Of a DNA stretch of 64,000 nucleotides, positions 8,647 through 17,282 are shown piece after piece. Both the position numbers and the translations under genes were made by a program. Location: positions 28,353 through 92,352 of the forward strand of contig DASXYP010000024.1 of assembly GCA_036502405.1 (NCBI GenBank). Reading direction: 5' to 3'. Every line of letters starts with the position of its first letter. The first letter of the stretch is position 1. The stretch comes from Chersky-806 sp036502405 (GTDB lineage Bacteria; Actinomycetota; Acidimicrobiia; IMCC26256; JAENVU01). The notes beneath the pieces are model-generated. The model saw only the letters and a program-made list of their open reading frames with translations. It ran no database searches and was not told the origin of the DNA.

Positions 8647-9397
8647 GGTGGAGGTCGCGCCGGCGCGCCCTCCAGCCGGTCGCGCTCGCGTCCTCGAGAC
8701 GCTCGGCGCGCAGCCGCTCGACCAGCTCGTCCTCGAGCGGAGCGAGTTTCGCGCCGAGGACCCAGCCGAGCATTCGGTCGGCGAGCGCCGGGTTGCGGGG
8801 GAGCACCGGCCCGTGCAGGTAGGTGCCGACGATCCGCTCCCGCAGCACCCCGTCGACGCCGCCGACCCCGTTGCCGCCGCCGCTGCGCACCCGCCCGAGC
8901 GGCCGTTCACCCGGCCCGAGCGTGGTGCGGCCGCCGTGGTTCTCGAACCCGGTCAGGACCGGGAGGCCGAGGCTCGGGTCGGGCTCGACGACGACCTCGC
9001 CGATCAGGCGGTGCGGGCCGGCCGACGTGGCCAGGTCCACCAGTCCGAGGCCGTCGAGCCGCTCGCCGTCCCCCGCTTCGTAGGTGTGGCCGATCAGCTG
9101 GAATCCGGCGCACACCGCGAAGACGACCGCGCCCGCGCGGTGCGCTGCCTCGATCGCGGCCCGCGACGCGCGCATGCCCGCCGCGGCCATCACCTGTGGG
9201 TCGTCCTCGCCCCCGCCGAACAGGTAGACGTCGAGCGACTCGGGGATCGCGTCCGCGGCCGCGACTTCGACGAGCTCGGCGTCGATGCCCCGGCGCCGGC
9301 ACCGCTCCACCAGTACCACCGCGTTCCCGCGGTCGCCGTAGGTCCCGAGCAGCTCCGGGAAGATCAGGCCGACGCGCACCGCGGACGCGCGCGTCAC
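8633..9397 (-). CDS. gatD: Lipid II isoglutaminyl synthase, glutamine amidotransferase subunit
   Basis: GatD supplies ammonia from glutamine to MurT, which amidates the D-Glu of lipid II. The 254-residue class I amidotransferase domain has the N-terminal LIFPELLGTYGDRGNA, a nucleophile elbow FAVCAGFQLIG with catalytic Cys near residue 96, and the catalytic His in GTYLHGPVLPRNP. The GTG start overlaps the murT stop (GTGA), so the two subunits are translationally coupled. The C-terminal coding end overlaps the convergent PAP2 gene by 14 bp. Confidence 0.92.
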   Translation of the reverse strand: MTRASAVRVGLIFPELLGTYGDRGNAVVLVERCRRRGIDAELVEVAAADAIPESLDVYLFGGGEDDPQVMAAAGMRASRAAIEAAHRAGAVVFAVCAGFQLIGHTYEAGDGERLDGLGLVDLATSAGPHRLIGEVVVEPDPSLGLPVLTGFENHGGRTTLGPGERPLGRVRSGGGNGVGGVDGVLRERIVGTYLHGPVLPRNPALADRMLGWVLGAKLAPLEDELVERLRAERLEDASATGWRARRRDLHLNRG

Positions 9398-10629
9398 CAC
9401 GACCGCTTCGTCAACCGCGTGAACTGCGTGTACGAGGCGACGATGTCCACGCCGTCGCCAGGGAGCCGCGCCGCGGCGGCCAGTGGGTCGGGCTCCACGA
9501 AGCAGGCGACTCCGCCGTACTCGAGGCGCACCGCGACGTCGAGCGCGCGCTCGCCGCTCGCCGCGACCGGCACCCCGCGCAACAGCTCGTAGGGAACGTC
9601 CCAGAGCCAGGACGGGTCCCGCCCGTCGGCGACGTGGGCGTTCACCGCGAGGACCACGCCCGCGGTGCGGTCCTCCAGCCAGCGCAGCACCTCGGTCCAG
9701 CCTGCCGGGTTCTTCGCGAGCAGCACCCGCACGTCGCGCCCGTCGGGGAGCCGCCGGGTCGAGAACCGGCCCGAGACCACCTCGACTTCCGCCACCCCTT
9801 CCACCGCGCGCCCGATCGGCACCTCGAAGTGCTCGATCGCCGCGGTCAGCGCGAGCGCCGCGTTCATCCGGTTCCAGCTCCCCGGCAGCCGGAGGTGCAT
9901 CGGGATCCGCTCGGCGCCCAGCACGAGCACGTCCCCGTCGAGCCGGTTGGGGGAGTCCGGCTGGCCGAAGCCGCAGCTCGGGCAGTCGAACCGGTCGGCC
10001 GACCAGGTCAGGAGCGCGGCGCAGCAGGGGCAGGTGGCCGCGTCGCTGCGCCAGGGGGCGCCGAGCGCCACCCAGACCGGGTTCGCGGGCTCGGCCGCCC
10101 ACACCACGTTCGGATCGGACGAGTTCGCGACGACGGCGATCTCCGGGTGCGCGGTGCAGACCTCGCGCCAGCCCGCGGCGATCACCCGCACCTCACCGAA
10201 GCGGTCGAGCTGGTCGCGGGTCAGGTTGCCGAGGACCAGCAGGTCGGTGCCGAGCGGGTCGACCACCTTGGGAAGCCACCGCTCGTCGACCTCGATGATC
10301 GCCACGTCGCTGTCCGGCACGCGCGCGAGACCGGCGGCGATGCCCGCGGGCATGTTCGCTCCGGTGTGGTTGGTGGCGACCGAGGTGCCGTTCGCCCGCA
10401 GCGCCTCGGCGAGCAGACGGGTGGTCGTGGTCTTGCCGTTGGTCGCCGAGACGAGCGCGACCCGGCGCGCACCGACGACGTCGGCCAGCAGATCGGGCTC
10501 GATGCCGAGCATGACCCGCCCGCTGACCTGGCTCCCGGCGCCGCGGCCGGTGACCCGCGATGCCCATCCGGCCGCGCGTCCCGCGGCGAGCGCGACGCGC
10601 GTGCGATGACGGGTCACCGCCGCTCGCAC
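9394..10629 (-). CDS. murT: Lipid II isoglutaminyl synthase, Mur-ligase subunit
   Basis: MurT is the ATP-dependent Mur-ligase-like subunit that, with GatD, converts D-isoglutamate in lipid II to D-isoglutamine. The 411-residue product has the P-loop SATNGKTTTTRLL near residue 62, a four-Cys zinc ribbon (CPCCAAL and CPSCGFG around residues 200-220) typical of MurT, and the C-terminal DUF1727 region. The GTG at 10629 overlaps the methyltransferase by 16 bp. A GTG at 10617 that overlaps its stop by 4 bp is an equally good start. Confidence 0.92.
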   Translation of the reverse strand: MRAAVTRHRTRVALAAGRAAGWASRVTGRGAGSQVSGRVMLGIEPDLLADVVGARRVALVSATNGKTTTTRLLAEALRANGTSVATNHTGANMPAGIAAGLARVPDSDVAIIEVDERWLPKVVDPLGTDLLVLGNLTRDQLDRFGEVRVIAAGWREVCTAHPEIAVVANSSDPNVVWAAEPANPVWVALGAPWRSDAATCPCCAALLTWSADRFDCPSCGFGQPDSPNRLDGDVLVLGAERIPMHLRLPGSWNRMNAALALTAAIEHFEVPIGRAVEGVAEVEVVSGRFSTRRLPDGRDVRVLLAKNPAGWTEVLRWLEDRTAGVVLAVNAHVADGRDPSWLWDVPYELLRGVPVAASGERALDVAVRLEYGGVACFVEPDPLAAAARLPGDGVDIVASYTQFTRLTKRSW

Positions 10630-11381
10630 CAGTAGGCGTCCACCCGGTACGGGATCGCGACCCGTTCGCGTCCGACCGCGAGCGGGTGCGTGTCGAGCAC
10701 GGCGCGGATCTCGTCGAGCGCGCGCTCCTGCTCATCGGGCGGCATCACCGCGATGTGGCTGACCGACCGGAAGCGGGCGACCACCTGGTCGCGGGTCAGC
10801 AGCTGCTCGTGGTGGAAGGTCCCCTCGGTCAGCGCACCGAACGCGGCGTGCCCCACGAACGCGGACTGGCTCCACTCGTCGTGCTGGCGCCACGGGGCGC
10901 GCTTCTCGATGCGGTCCATGATCGACCAGAGCCGGTCGACGAGGTCGTTGCTGCGGTCACGCGCGTTCCAGATCAACCCGAGCCGGCCGCCCGGGCGCAG
11001 CGCGCGGGCGAACTCCTCGAGGGCGACCGGGGCGTCGAACCAGTGGAAGGCCTGGGCCACGGTGATCGCGTCGAGCGAGGCGGGTGCGAACGGCAGCTGC
11101 TCGGCGGTGGATGCGACCATCGGCACGCCCGGGCACGCCACGGCGAATCCCGAGCGCATGCCGGGGACCGGCTCGACGCCGGCGAGGCGCGCGCCGGTCG
11201 GCGTCAGCAGCCGGGTGAGCTTGCCCGTCCCTGCCGCGACGTCCACGACCCGCGTGCCCGCGCCGATGTGCAGGTGCTCGACCAACCATGCGACCGCGTC
11301 GGGCGGATAGCTCGGCCGGGCCTGCTCGTAGACCTCGGCGCCCTGGTCGAACCCGGTTGCTGCGACCTCGTGGACCGGCAT
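10614..11381 (-). CDS. Class I SAM-dependent methyltransferase
   Basis: A 255-residue Rossmann-fold methyltransferase. Motif I is VVDVAAGTGKLTRLL near residue 45, and the ubiE-like motif DAITVAQAFHWFD is near residue 105. The substrate cannot be told from sequence. It is the first gene of an operon with murT and gatD, and whether it has a cell-wall role is unknown. The gene has a likely leaderless promoter (TAAGAT 6 nt before ATG). Confidence 0.85.
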   Translation of the reverse strand: MPVHEVAATGFDQGAEVYEQARPSYPPDAVAWLVEHLHIGAGTRVVDVAAGTGKLTRLLTPTGARLAGVEPVPGMRSGFAVACPGVPMVASTAEQLPFAPASLDAITVAQAFHWFDAPVALEEFARALRPGGRLGLIWNARDRSNDLVDRLWSIMDRIEKRAPWRQHDEWSQSAFVGHAAFGALTEGTFHHEQLLTRDQVVARFRSVSHIAVMPPDEQERALDEIRAVLDTHPLAVGRERVAIPYRVDAYWCERR

Positions 11382-11393
11382 GGCCCGATCTTA
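11379..11393 (-). promoter_or_regulatory. Likely leaderless promoter of the methyltransferase-murT-gatD operon
   Basis: On the minus strand, TAAGAT (11393-11388) is followed by 6 nt and the ATG at 11381-11379. There is no Shine-Dalgarno in the gap. Confidence 0.55.
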
Positions 11394-11433
11394 CGAACCC
11401 GGCGTTCCCGGGACCGCGGTGCCCTCCGGAAGA

Positions 11434-12213
11434 TCAGCCGTGCAGGCCGCACTCCGTCTTGTCGGAGCCGGACCAGCGCCCGGCGCGGGCGTCCTCGCCG
11501 TCGGCGACGGGACGGGTGCAGGGCCAGCAGCCGATCGAGGTGTAGCCGCGCTCGGCGAGCGGGTGGACGGGCAGGTTGCGGTCCTTGATGTAGCCGGAGA
11601 CGTCGAGGTCGGTCCACGAAGCCAGCGGGTTGACCTTCACCAGGCCGCGACCCATGTCGTAGGACACGATCGGCGCGGTCGCGCGGCTCGCCGCCTCGTC
11701 CCGGCGCAGGCCGGTCATCCAGGCGGCCCGACCGCGCAGCGCCCGCTCGAGCGGCTCGACCTTTCGGACCCGGCAGCACTGGTCGGGGTCGCTGTGCCAC
11801 AGGTCGTCGGCGGCGGCGCGCGGTCGCATGACCGTGAGGTTCAGGTTGTAGCGGGCGCGCACCTGCTCGACGAACCAGAGCGTCTCGGCGAAGTGGTACT
11901 GCGTGTCGAGGAACACGACCTCGATGTCCGGCACCGCCTGGACCGCGACGTCGATGAGCACGCAGTCCTGGAACGACGCCGCGAGCACGAGCCCGGTGTC
12001 GTAGCGCTCGTGCGCCCACTTCACGACCGACGATGCCGGCGCGGACTCGAACGAGCGGGAGACCTCGGCCAGCTCGGACAGCTGGGGGAGGAGCTCGACG
12101 GGGGTCGGCGGGACCGCGCTGCGGGCGTCGGCAACCGTCGGAGGGAACGCCCGGCTGGCCGGGCTCCGAGGATCTGCGTCGACGTCCGGGTCCACGCCCG
12201 TGGTGATGCTCAT
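11434..12213 (-). CDS. cysH: Assimilatory adenylyl-sulfate (APS) reductase, thioredoxin-dependent
   Basis: CysH reduces activated sulfate to sulfite. The 259-residue protein has the PP-loop nucleotide fold (AASFQDCVLIDVA). The paired cysteines in DQCCRVRKVEPL and GCWPCTRPV form the 4Fe-4S site that distinguishes APS from PAPS reductases. The C-terminal KTECGLHG carries the catalytic Cys. The ATG at 12213 overlaps the sulfite reductase stop (ATGA); a GTG at 12222 is also possible. Sulfite made here is the substrate of the upstream-encoded reductase. Confidence 0.93.
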   Translation of the reverse strand: MSITTGVDPDVDADPRSPASRAFPPTVADARSAVPPTPVELLPQLSELAEVSRSFESAPASSVVKWAHERYDTGLVLAASFQDCVLIDVAVQAVPDIEVVFLDTQYHFAETLWFVEQVRARYNLNLTVMRPRAAADDLWHSDPDQCCRVRKVEPLERALRGRAAWMTGLRRDEAASRATAPIVSYDMGRGLVKVNPLASWTDLDVSGYIKDRNLPVHPLAERGYTSIGCWPCTRPVADGEDARAGRWSGSDKTECGLHG

Positions 12214-13994
12214 GTCGCGCACTCGCTGTCACCAACCTCGGCGACGTACGGCCCCGTCTCGTCGAAGTCGACGTAGTAGTCGGGGTTCTCGTCGGGAGTC
12301 GGGAACGCGTCGAGGTCCTTCAGGAGCGTCCCGACGCCGGCCGCGCCACCGGAGCGTCCGAGCCAGTCGGAGAAGGTCTCACCGGCCGTGCGCTCGTTCG
12401 CGAACTTCCCGACGACGCGCACGACGCCTTCGGCCGCGGCCTTCGCCGGCAGCTTGGACGCCTTCTCGCCGAACGCGATCTCCATGTTGCCGACGTGGCC
12501 GCCGAGCAGCATCTGGTAGCCGGGCGCGGACTTCCCGTGCGCCCGGCGCTCGAGCCCGAGGAAGCCGATGTCCGAGATGTGGTGCTGGCCGCAGGAGTTG
12601 GTGCAGCCCGAGATGTTGATGCGCACGCCGCCGACCTCGGCCAGGCCCGCCTCGTCGAGCGCGCGCCCGATGTCCGAGGCGAGGCCGCGGGACTGGGTGA
12701 CGGCGATGTTGCACGTGTCCGCGCCGGGGCAGCTGACGACGTCACGGGCGAGCTCGACACCGGGCTCGTGCATGTCGTACTCGCGCAGACGCTCGTGGAG
12801 CTCCGGCAGCTGGTCCTCGCGCAGGCCGCGCAGCACGAAGTTCTGGCGGTTCGTGATGCGGACGTCGAGGTCGAAGTCGCGCTGGATCTGCGCGAGGCCG
12901 CGGAACTGGTCGGTGGTGATGTCGCCGAGCCGGCAGTAGGCGTAGGCACTGACGGTCCCGTTGGCCCGGCCGCGCACGACGTTCGCCATGTCCCAGCGGC
13001 GGTAGTCGTCGAGGCCGCGCAGCTCGACGGGCACGCCGCCGTCCGCCGCGACCGTGGTGCCGATGCCGGCCGGCGCGTCGCCGCGCTCCTCGACGATCGG
13101 GGGGAGGCCCGGGCCGGGGTAGGTCGCGGACGCGCGGAGGAACTTGCGCTCCTTGATGATCCGCTCGCGCAGCTCCTCGATGCCCATCGTGTCGACCAGC
13201 CACTTCATGCGGGCCCGCAGCTTGTTGTCCCGGTTGCCGTAGTGGTCGAACGTGCGCAGGCACGCCTCGACCGTCGGCAGCAGGTCCTCACGGCTGGTGA
13301 AGTCCTCGAGCGCCTGCGCCGGGTGGGGCGTGGTGCCGAGGCCGCCGGCCAGGAAGACCTTGAAGCCCGGTTCCAGCGATCCGTCCGCCCGGGGGCGGGT
13401 GAGCGCGATCACGCCGACGTCGTTGAACATCGCCTGACCACAGTCGGTCGCGCAGCCGGAGAAGTTGACCTTGAACTTGCGGGGCAGGCGCTGGGCGATC
13501 GGGTTCCGGAGGAAGAGGTCGGTGACGGCCTGGGCCCACGGGGTGATGTCGAGGACCTCGAAGGGGCACGCGCCGGCGAGGTGGCAGCCGGCGACGTTGC
13601 GGACGGTGTCGCCGCAGGCCTCGCGGCTCGTGAGGCCGACGGAGCCGAGCAGGCGCAGCACGTCCGGGACATCGCGGAGCTGGACGAAGTGGAACTGGGT
13701 GTTCTGGCGGGTCGTGAGGTGACCCCAGCCGCGGGAGTGCTCGGTGGCGATCGTGCCGAGGACCTCGAGCTGCTCGGGCGTGACCCGACCATGGGGGACC
13801 TTCACCCGCACCATCTGGTTGGTGCCGCCCTGGCGCTGGCCGTAGATGCCCTGGTTCAGCCGCATCACCCGGAACACGTCCTCCGGGAGGTCACCCGCGA
13901 GGTACTCCTCGACGGCGGTCTCGAAATTGTCGATCTCGTCGGCCACCTCGGGATCGAGGGGGCGGGCTCTCAGCGCTTCGAGGTTGATGGCCAC
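12210..13994 (-). CDS. sir: Ferredoxin-dependent sulfite reductase (SirA/NirA family)
   Basis: A sirohaem and 4Fe-4S enzyme that reduces sulfite to sulfide. The 594-residue length fits the ferredoxin-type family. It has two pseudosymmetric ferrite-like halves. GWGHLTTRQNTQFHF lies near residue 90. The cluster/sirohaem cysteines are in PGADTCNIAVT and ISGCTNSCGQHHIS. A Tyr in NQGIYGQRQGG sits where SirA carries its Cys-linked Tyr. The pairing with cysH favours sulfite over nitrite as substrate. The GTG start is preceded by TGAGG 7 nt upstream. Confidence 0.92.
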   Translation of the reverse strand: MAINLEALRARPLDPEVADEIDNFETAVEEYLAGDLPEDVFRVMRLNQGIYGQRQGGTNQMVRVKVPHGRVTPEQLEVLGTIATEHSRGWGHLTTRQNTQFHFVQLRDVPDVLRLLGSVGLTSREACGDTVRNVAGCHLAGACPFEVLDITPWAQAVTDLFLRNPIAQRLPRKFKVNFSGCATDCGQAMFNDVGVIALTRPRADGSLEPGFKVFLAGGLGTTPHPAQALEDFTSREDLLPTVEACLRTFDHYGNRDNKLRARMKWLVDTMGIEELRERIIKERKFLRASATYPGPGLPPIVEERGDAPAGIGTTVAADGGVPVELRGLDDYRRWDMANVVRGRANGTVSAYAYCRLGDITTDQFRGLAQIQRDFDLDVRITNRQNFVLRGLREDQLPELHERLREYDMHEPGVELARDVVSCPGADTCNIAVTQSRGLASDIGRALDEAGLAEVGGVRINISGCTNSCGQHHISDIGFLGLERRAHGKSAPGYQMLLGGHVGNMEIAFGEKASKLPAKAAAEGVVRVVGKFANERTAGETFSDWLGRSGGAAGVGTLLKDLDAFPTPDENPDYYVDFDETGPYVAEVGDSECAT

Positions 13995-14089
13995 GGCGGA
14001 TCCTCAGCAGGTCGAGGGATGGCCCCGGATCACGGGCGGCGCGCGGCGCGTCTGCTCCGGGTCGGGGACCGAGGGAAAGGGGAGCGCGC

Positions 14090-14188
14090 TCAGGCGCGAC
14101 CCAGGCCCGCGCGCCGACACAGCTCGTCCGTCACCTCATGGGGGGTGCGGCCTTGAGCGATGCTCGGGGCTCCGTGGGACCGGATCAC
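14090..14188 (-). CDS. Candidate leaderless 32-codon leader peptide upstream of sir-cysH
   Basis: On the minus strand, TACGCT (14201-14196) is followed by 7 nt and a GTG that opens a 32-residue frame ending at 14090, 95 nt before sir. The product contains VTDELCRRAGLGRA at its end, with one Cys. Sulfur-assimilation operons of Streptomyces and mycobacteria are known to have short Cys-containing leader frames, some leaderless and acting as cysteine-responsive attenuators. This one is not poly-Cys and I cannot show homology, so translation and function are inferences. Confidence 0.4.
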   Translation of the reverse strand: MIRSHGAPSIAQGRTPHEVTDELCRRAGLGRA

Positions 14189-14239
14189 GACCACGAGCGT
14201 AACGATTCCGTCCCCGAAATGCCAGCGTTCTGGTCGGGA

Positions 14240-14259
14240 ATAAATCCGACAGGATTTAT
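14240..14259. promoter_or_regulatory. 20-bp palindromic operator candidate between sir and proS
   Basis: ATAAATCC and GGATTTAT are perfect 8-bp inverted arms around GACA, strikingly AT-rich in a GC-rich region. The palindrome lies 38 bp upstream of the putative -10 of the sir leader and about 80 bp upstream of proS. The shape fits a dimeric regulator; a sulfur-responsive Rrf2-type factor is a guess from context only. A 9-bp-stem hairpin (14270-14293) lies beside it on the proS side. Confidence 0.5.
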
Positions 14260-14328
14260 CGAGATCGAGCGGAGCCCGTGTTTCCGGGCTCCGGCCGCAA
14301 GTCACATCGGCCCCGGGGACCGCATCGG

Positions 14329-14344
14329 TAGCCTCTCGGAGATG
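14329..14344 (+). promoter_or_regulatory. Likely leaderless promoter of proS
   Basis: TAGCCT at 14329-14334 ends 7 nt before the ATG at 14342. The purines just before the ATG (CGGAG) abut it too closely for a Shine-Dalgarno. Confidence 0.5.
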
Positions 14345-16051
14345 GCGACCGGTCGAGTCATGCGGATGTCGGAGCTGTTCCTGCGCACGTTGCGCGACGA
14401 CCCGGCCGACGCCGAGCTGGACAGCCACCGGCTGCTGGTCCGGGGCGGGTTCGTCCGCCGGGTGGCCTCCGGCGTCTACTCGTGGCTCCCGCTGGGGAAC
14501 CTGGTGCTGCGCAAGGTCGAGCAGATCGTCCGCGAGGAGATGGACGCGGCCGGCGCGCAGGAGACGGTCCTGCCGATCATCCAGCCCCTCGAGCTCTGGG
14601 AGCGCAGCGGCCGGGACGCGGCCTACGGGCCGATGATGTTCCGGCTGCAGGACCGCAAGGAGACCCGCTTCTGCCTCGCGCCCACCGCGGAGGAGGTCGT
14701 GACGACCCTCGTCGCCGCGGAGTACTCGTCGTACCGCGACCTGCCGCTGAACCTGTACCAGATCAACTGGAAGTACCGCGACGAGCTCCGGCCCCGCTTC
14801 GGCGTGCTGCGCTCGCGCGAGTTCCTGATGAAGGACGCCTACTCCTTCGACGCGGACCTCGACGGCCTGCAGACGTCCTACGACGCGATGTACGCCGCGT
14901 ACCAGAAGGTGTTCACGCGCTGCGGGCTGACGTTCCGGTCGGTCAAGGCGCAGTCGGGCGAGATCGGTGGCGACACGAGCCAGGAGTTCATGGCGGTCGC
15001 AGCGGTGGGCGAGGACGCGTTCGTGTGGTGCGAGAGCTGCGACTACGCCGCGAACACCGAGGCCGCGACCAAGCAGGAGCTGGCCGGGAGCCCCGCGCCG
15101 GACGACGCGCCCGCACCTGAGCGGCTGCACACTCCCGACCTGCCGGGGATCGAAGGCGTGGCGAAGCACCTCAAGACGAAGCCGAACCGGCTGCTGAAGT
15201 CGATCGCGTTCGACGTCGACGGCGAGCTCGGGCTCGCGATCGTCCCCGGCGACCGCGAGGTCAACGAGTTCGCGCTCGACGCACTGTTCGACCACGAGGT
15301 CCGGCTTCTCACCGACGCGGACTTCGCGGCCCGTCCCGAGCTCCCGAAGGGCTACATCGGCCCGGACTTCCCCGGCGCGAAGTACGTCGTCGCGGACTCG
15401 TCGGTGCGCGCGCCGCACCCCTGGATCACCGGCGCGAACGAGATCGACCACCACGTGCGCGGGCTGGTGCTCGGGCGCGACTTCACGCCGACGCAGTGGG
15501 CGGAGATCGCGGTCGTCGCGCCCGGCGACCCGTGCCCGCGCTGCGGTGCGCCGTTGCGCATCGACCGCGGGATCGAGGTCGGCCACGTCTTCCAGCTCGG
15601 AACGAAGTACACCGAGGCGCTCGGCGCGCACTACACCGACGACAACGGGGACCAGCACCCGATGGTGATGGGCTGCTACGGCATCGGCGTCACCCGGATC
15701 ATCGCCGCCGTGGTGGAGGAGCACCACGACGAGCACGGGATCGCCTGGCCGGCCGCGCTCGCGCCGTTCGACGTGCACCTGATCGCGATGCCCGGCGACG
15801 AGACCCTCGCCGCGGCGGAGGAGCTGGCCGAGAAGCTGGGCGCCGCGGGGGTCGACGTGCTGTTCGACGAGCGCGAGACCCGTCCCGGCGTGAAGTTCGC
15901 CGACGCCGACCTGCTCGGGGTCCCGGTCCAGGTCATCGTCGGGGCGAAGGGCCTCGCGCGCGGGGTCGTCGAGCGCAAGCGACGAGCGACAGGCGAGCGC
16001 GACGAGATCCCGGTCGCGGACGCGGTGACCGTGCTCGCGGGCCGCTCGTGA
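14342..16051 (+). CDS. proS: Prolyl-tRNA synthetase (bacterial type)
   Basis: ProRS charges tRNA-Pro. The 569-residue protein begins with the class II motif region (MRMSELFLRTL, then SHRLLVRGGFVRRVASGVYSW). Motif 2 is YRDELRPRFGVLRSREFLMKD. An editing INS-type insertion spans about residues 230-390. Motif 3 is near MGCYGIGVTRI, and the C-terminal anticodon-binding domain follows. I take ATG at 14342 because of the promoter spacing; ATG at 14360 is an alternative. The stop overlaps the following ligase gene (GTGA). Confidence 0.96.
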   Translation: MATGRVMRMSELFLRTLRDDPADAELDSHRLLVRGGFVRRVASGVYSWLPLGNLVLRKVEQIVREEMDAAGAQETVLPIIQPLELWERSGRDAAYGPMMFRLQDRKETRFCLAPTAEEVVTTLVAAEYSSYRDLPLNLYQINWKYRDELRPRFGVLRSREFLMKDAYSFDADLDGLQTSYDAMYAAYQKVFTRCGLTFRSVKAQSGEIGGDTSQEFMAVAAVGEDAFVWCESCDYAANTEAATKQELAGSPAPDDAPAPERLHTPDLPGIEGVAKHLKTKPNRLLKSIAFDVDGELGLAIVPGDREVNEFALDALFDHEVRLLTDADFAARPELPKGYIGPDFPGAKYVVADSSVRAPHPWITGANEIDHHVRGLVLGRDFTPTQWAEIAVVAPGDPCPRCGAPLRIDRGIEVGHVFQLGTKYTEALGAHYTDDNGDQHPMVMGCYGIGVTRIIAAVVEEHHDEHGIAWPAALAPFDVHLIAMPGDETLAAAEELAEKLGAAGVDVLFDERETRPGVKFADADLLGVPVQVIVGAKGLARGVVERKRRATGERDEIPVADAVTVLAGRS

Positions 16052-17139
16052 CGCCCAAGGTCACGCCGCCGGTCTCTCCCATGCTCGCCAAGCTGGCGCG
16101 CGAGATGCCCCTGGGCGAGCAGTGGGCGTACGAGCCCAAGTGGGACGGCTTCCGCTGCATCGCGTTCCGGGACGCGAAGGAGATCGAGCTCGGCAGCCGC
16201 AACGAGAAGCCGCTCACGCGCTACTTCCCGGACCTCATCGGGCCCATGTTGAAGTCGCTGCCCGACGGCGCCGTCGTGGACGGCGAGATCGTGATCAAGA
16301 CGCCGGACGGGCTGGACTTCGACCTGCTCTCGCAGCGCATCCACCCGGCCGCGAGCCGGGTGGCGATGCTGGCCGAGTCGACGCCCGCCGCGTTCGTGGC
16401 CTTCGACCTGCTGGCCAAGGGGAGCCAGGACCTGCGCGAGAAGCCGTTCGAGCAACGCCGGGCGGCACTGGAGCAGGCGCTGGCGAAGGCGCACCCGTCG
16501 GTCCACCTCACGCCGATCACCCGCGACCCCGACACAGCGCGCCAGTGGTTCGAGACCTTCGAGGGTGCCGGCCTCGACGGCGTCATCGCGAAGGATGTCA
16601 ACGAGACGTACAAGGAAGGTGAGCGCGGCTGGCTCAAGGTGAAGCACCTGCGCACCGCCGACTGCGTCGTCGCGGGCTTCCGCTGGCACAAGGACGGCAA
16701 GGGCGTCGGGTCGCTCCTGCTCGGGCTCTACGACGACGGTGGCGACCTGCACCACGTCGGGGTCGCGTCCAGCTTCAACGCGGCGCGTCGGGCCGAGCTC
16801 GTCGGCGAGCTCGAGCCCCAGCGGCGAGGCGCGCTCGAAGGGCACCCGTGGCGGGACTGGGCCGAGTGGTCGGACCCGAAGGTGGTCGAGGCCGGCGGCG
16901 GCCCGGAGCAGCGGATGCCGGGCACCGGCAACCGCTGGAACGCCAAGAAGGACATGAGCTGGGAGCCGCTCCGCATCGGGCTCGTCGCCGAGGTCGCCTA
17001 CGAGCACATGCAGCGCGACCGGTTCCGCCACACGGCCCGGTTCCAGCGCTGGCGTCCCGATCGCGAGCCCGCGTCGTGCACCTACGAGCAGCTCGAGGTC
17101 CCCGTCCCGATGGAGCTCGAGCAGGTCTTCGGGAGCTGA
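16048..17139 (+). CDS. ATP-dependent DNA ligase, LigC-like
   Basis: A 363-residue stand-alone ATP-dependent ligase. The adenylation domain carries motif I EPKWDGFRC with the AMP-accepting Lys near residue 30. Downstream motifs include DGEIV near residue 75 and GVIAKDVNETYKEG with GWLKVK (motifs IV and V). An OB-fold domain follows (VGSLLLGLYDD). The size matches the LigC class that works in short-patch repair, rather than the replicative NAD-dependent ligase. There is no adjacent Ku or LigD polymerase gene. The GTG start overlaps proS by 4 bp. Confidence 0.88.
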   Translation: MTPKVTPPVSPMLAKLAREMPLGEQWAYEPKWDGFRCIAFRDAKEIELGSRNEKPLTRYFPDLIGPMLKSLPDGAVVDGEIVIKTPDGLDFDLLSQRIHPAASRVAMLAESTPAAFVAFDLLAKGSQDLREKPFEQRRAALEQALAKAHPSVHLTPITRDPDTARQWFETFEGAGLDGVIAKDVNETYKEGERGWLKVKHLRTADCVVAGFRWHKDGKGVGSLLLGLYDDGGDLHHVGVASSFNAARRAELVGELEPQRRGALEGHPWRDWAEWSDPKVVEAGGGPEQRMPGTGNRWNAKKDMSWEPLRIGLVAEVAYEHMQRDRFRHTARFQRWRPDREPASCTYEQLEVPVPMELEQVFGS

Positions 17140-17198
17140 CCGGCCCCGCCCGCGCGGCGGTGATCCGACCCGACGCCATGGGAATCAGAGGTCCTGTC

Positions 17199-17207
17199 TG
17201 GTATCCT
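17199..17207 (+). promoter_or_regulatory. Extended -10 promoter upstream of rimP-nusA-infB
   Basis: TGGTATCCT contains TATCCT (17202-17207) preceded by TG at the extended -10 position. A start near 17214 would give a leader of about 100 nt that contains the hairpins described for 17233-17282. Confidence 0.5.
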
Positions 17208-17232
17208 CGTCGGGTTCTCGTACGGATGTGTC

Positions 17233-17282
17233 GGCCCCTCGTGGGCCAGGCCAGCGTGGGCTTTGTGCCCACGCTGTTTATT
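17233..17282 (+). terminator. Terminator-like attenuator in the rimP leader
   Basis: AGCGTGGGC (17253-17261) pairs perfectly with GCCCACGCT (17267-17275) around TTTGT and is followed by GTTTATT, a proper intrinsic-terminator shape and rare at this GC content. A preceding hairpin GGCCC/GGGCC (17233-17247) contains a second CGTGGGC (17240-17246) that could compete for GCCCACG. The structure sits between promoter and start codon, so it most likely acts as an attenuator for rimP-nusA-ylxR-infB. Confidence 0.65.

Noticed and set aside
12210..13994. Assignment of the sirohaem enzyme as nitrite reductase
   Set aside because: It is coupled to an APS reductase gene and has no nitrate or nitrite transport neighbours, so sulfite reduction is the better reading.
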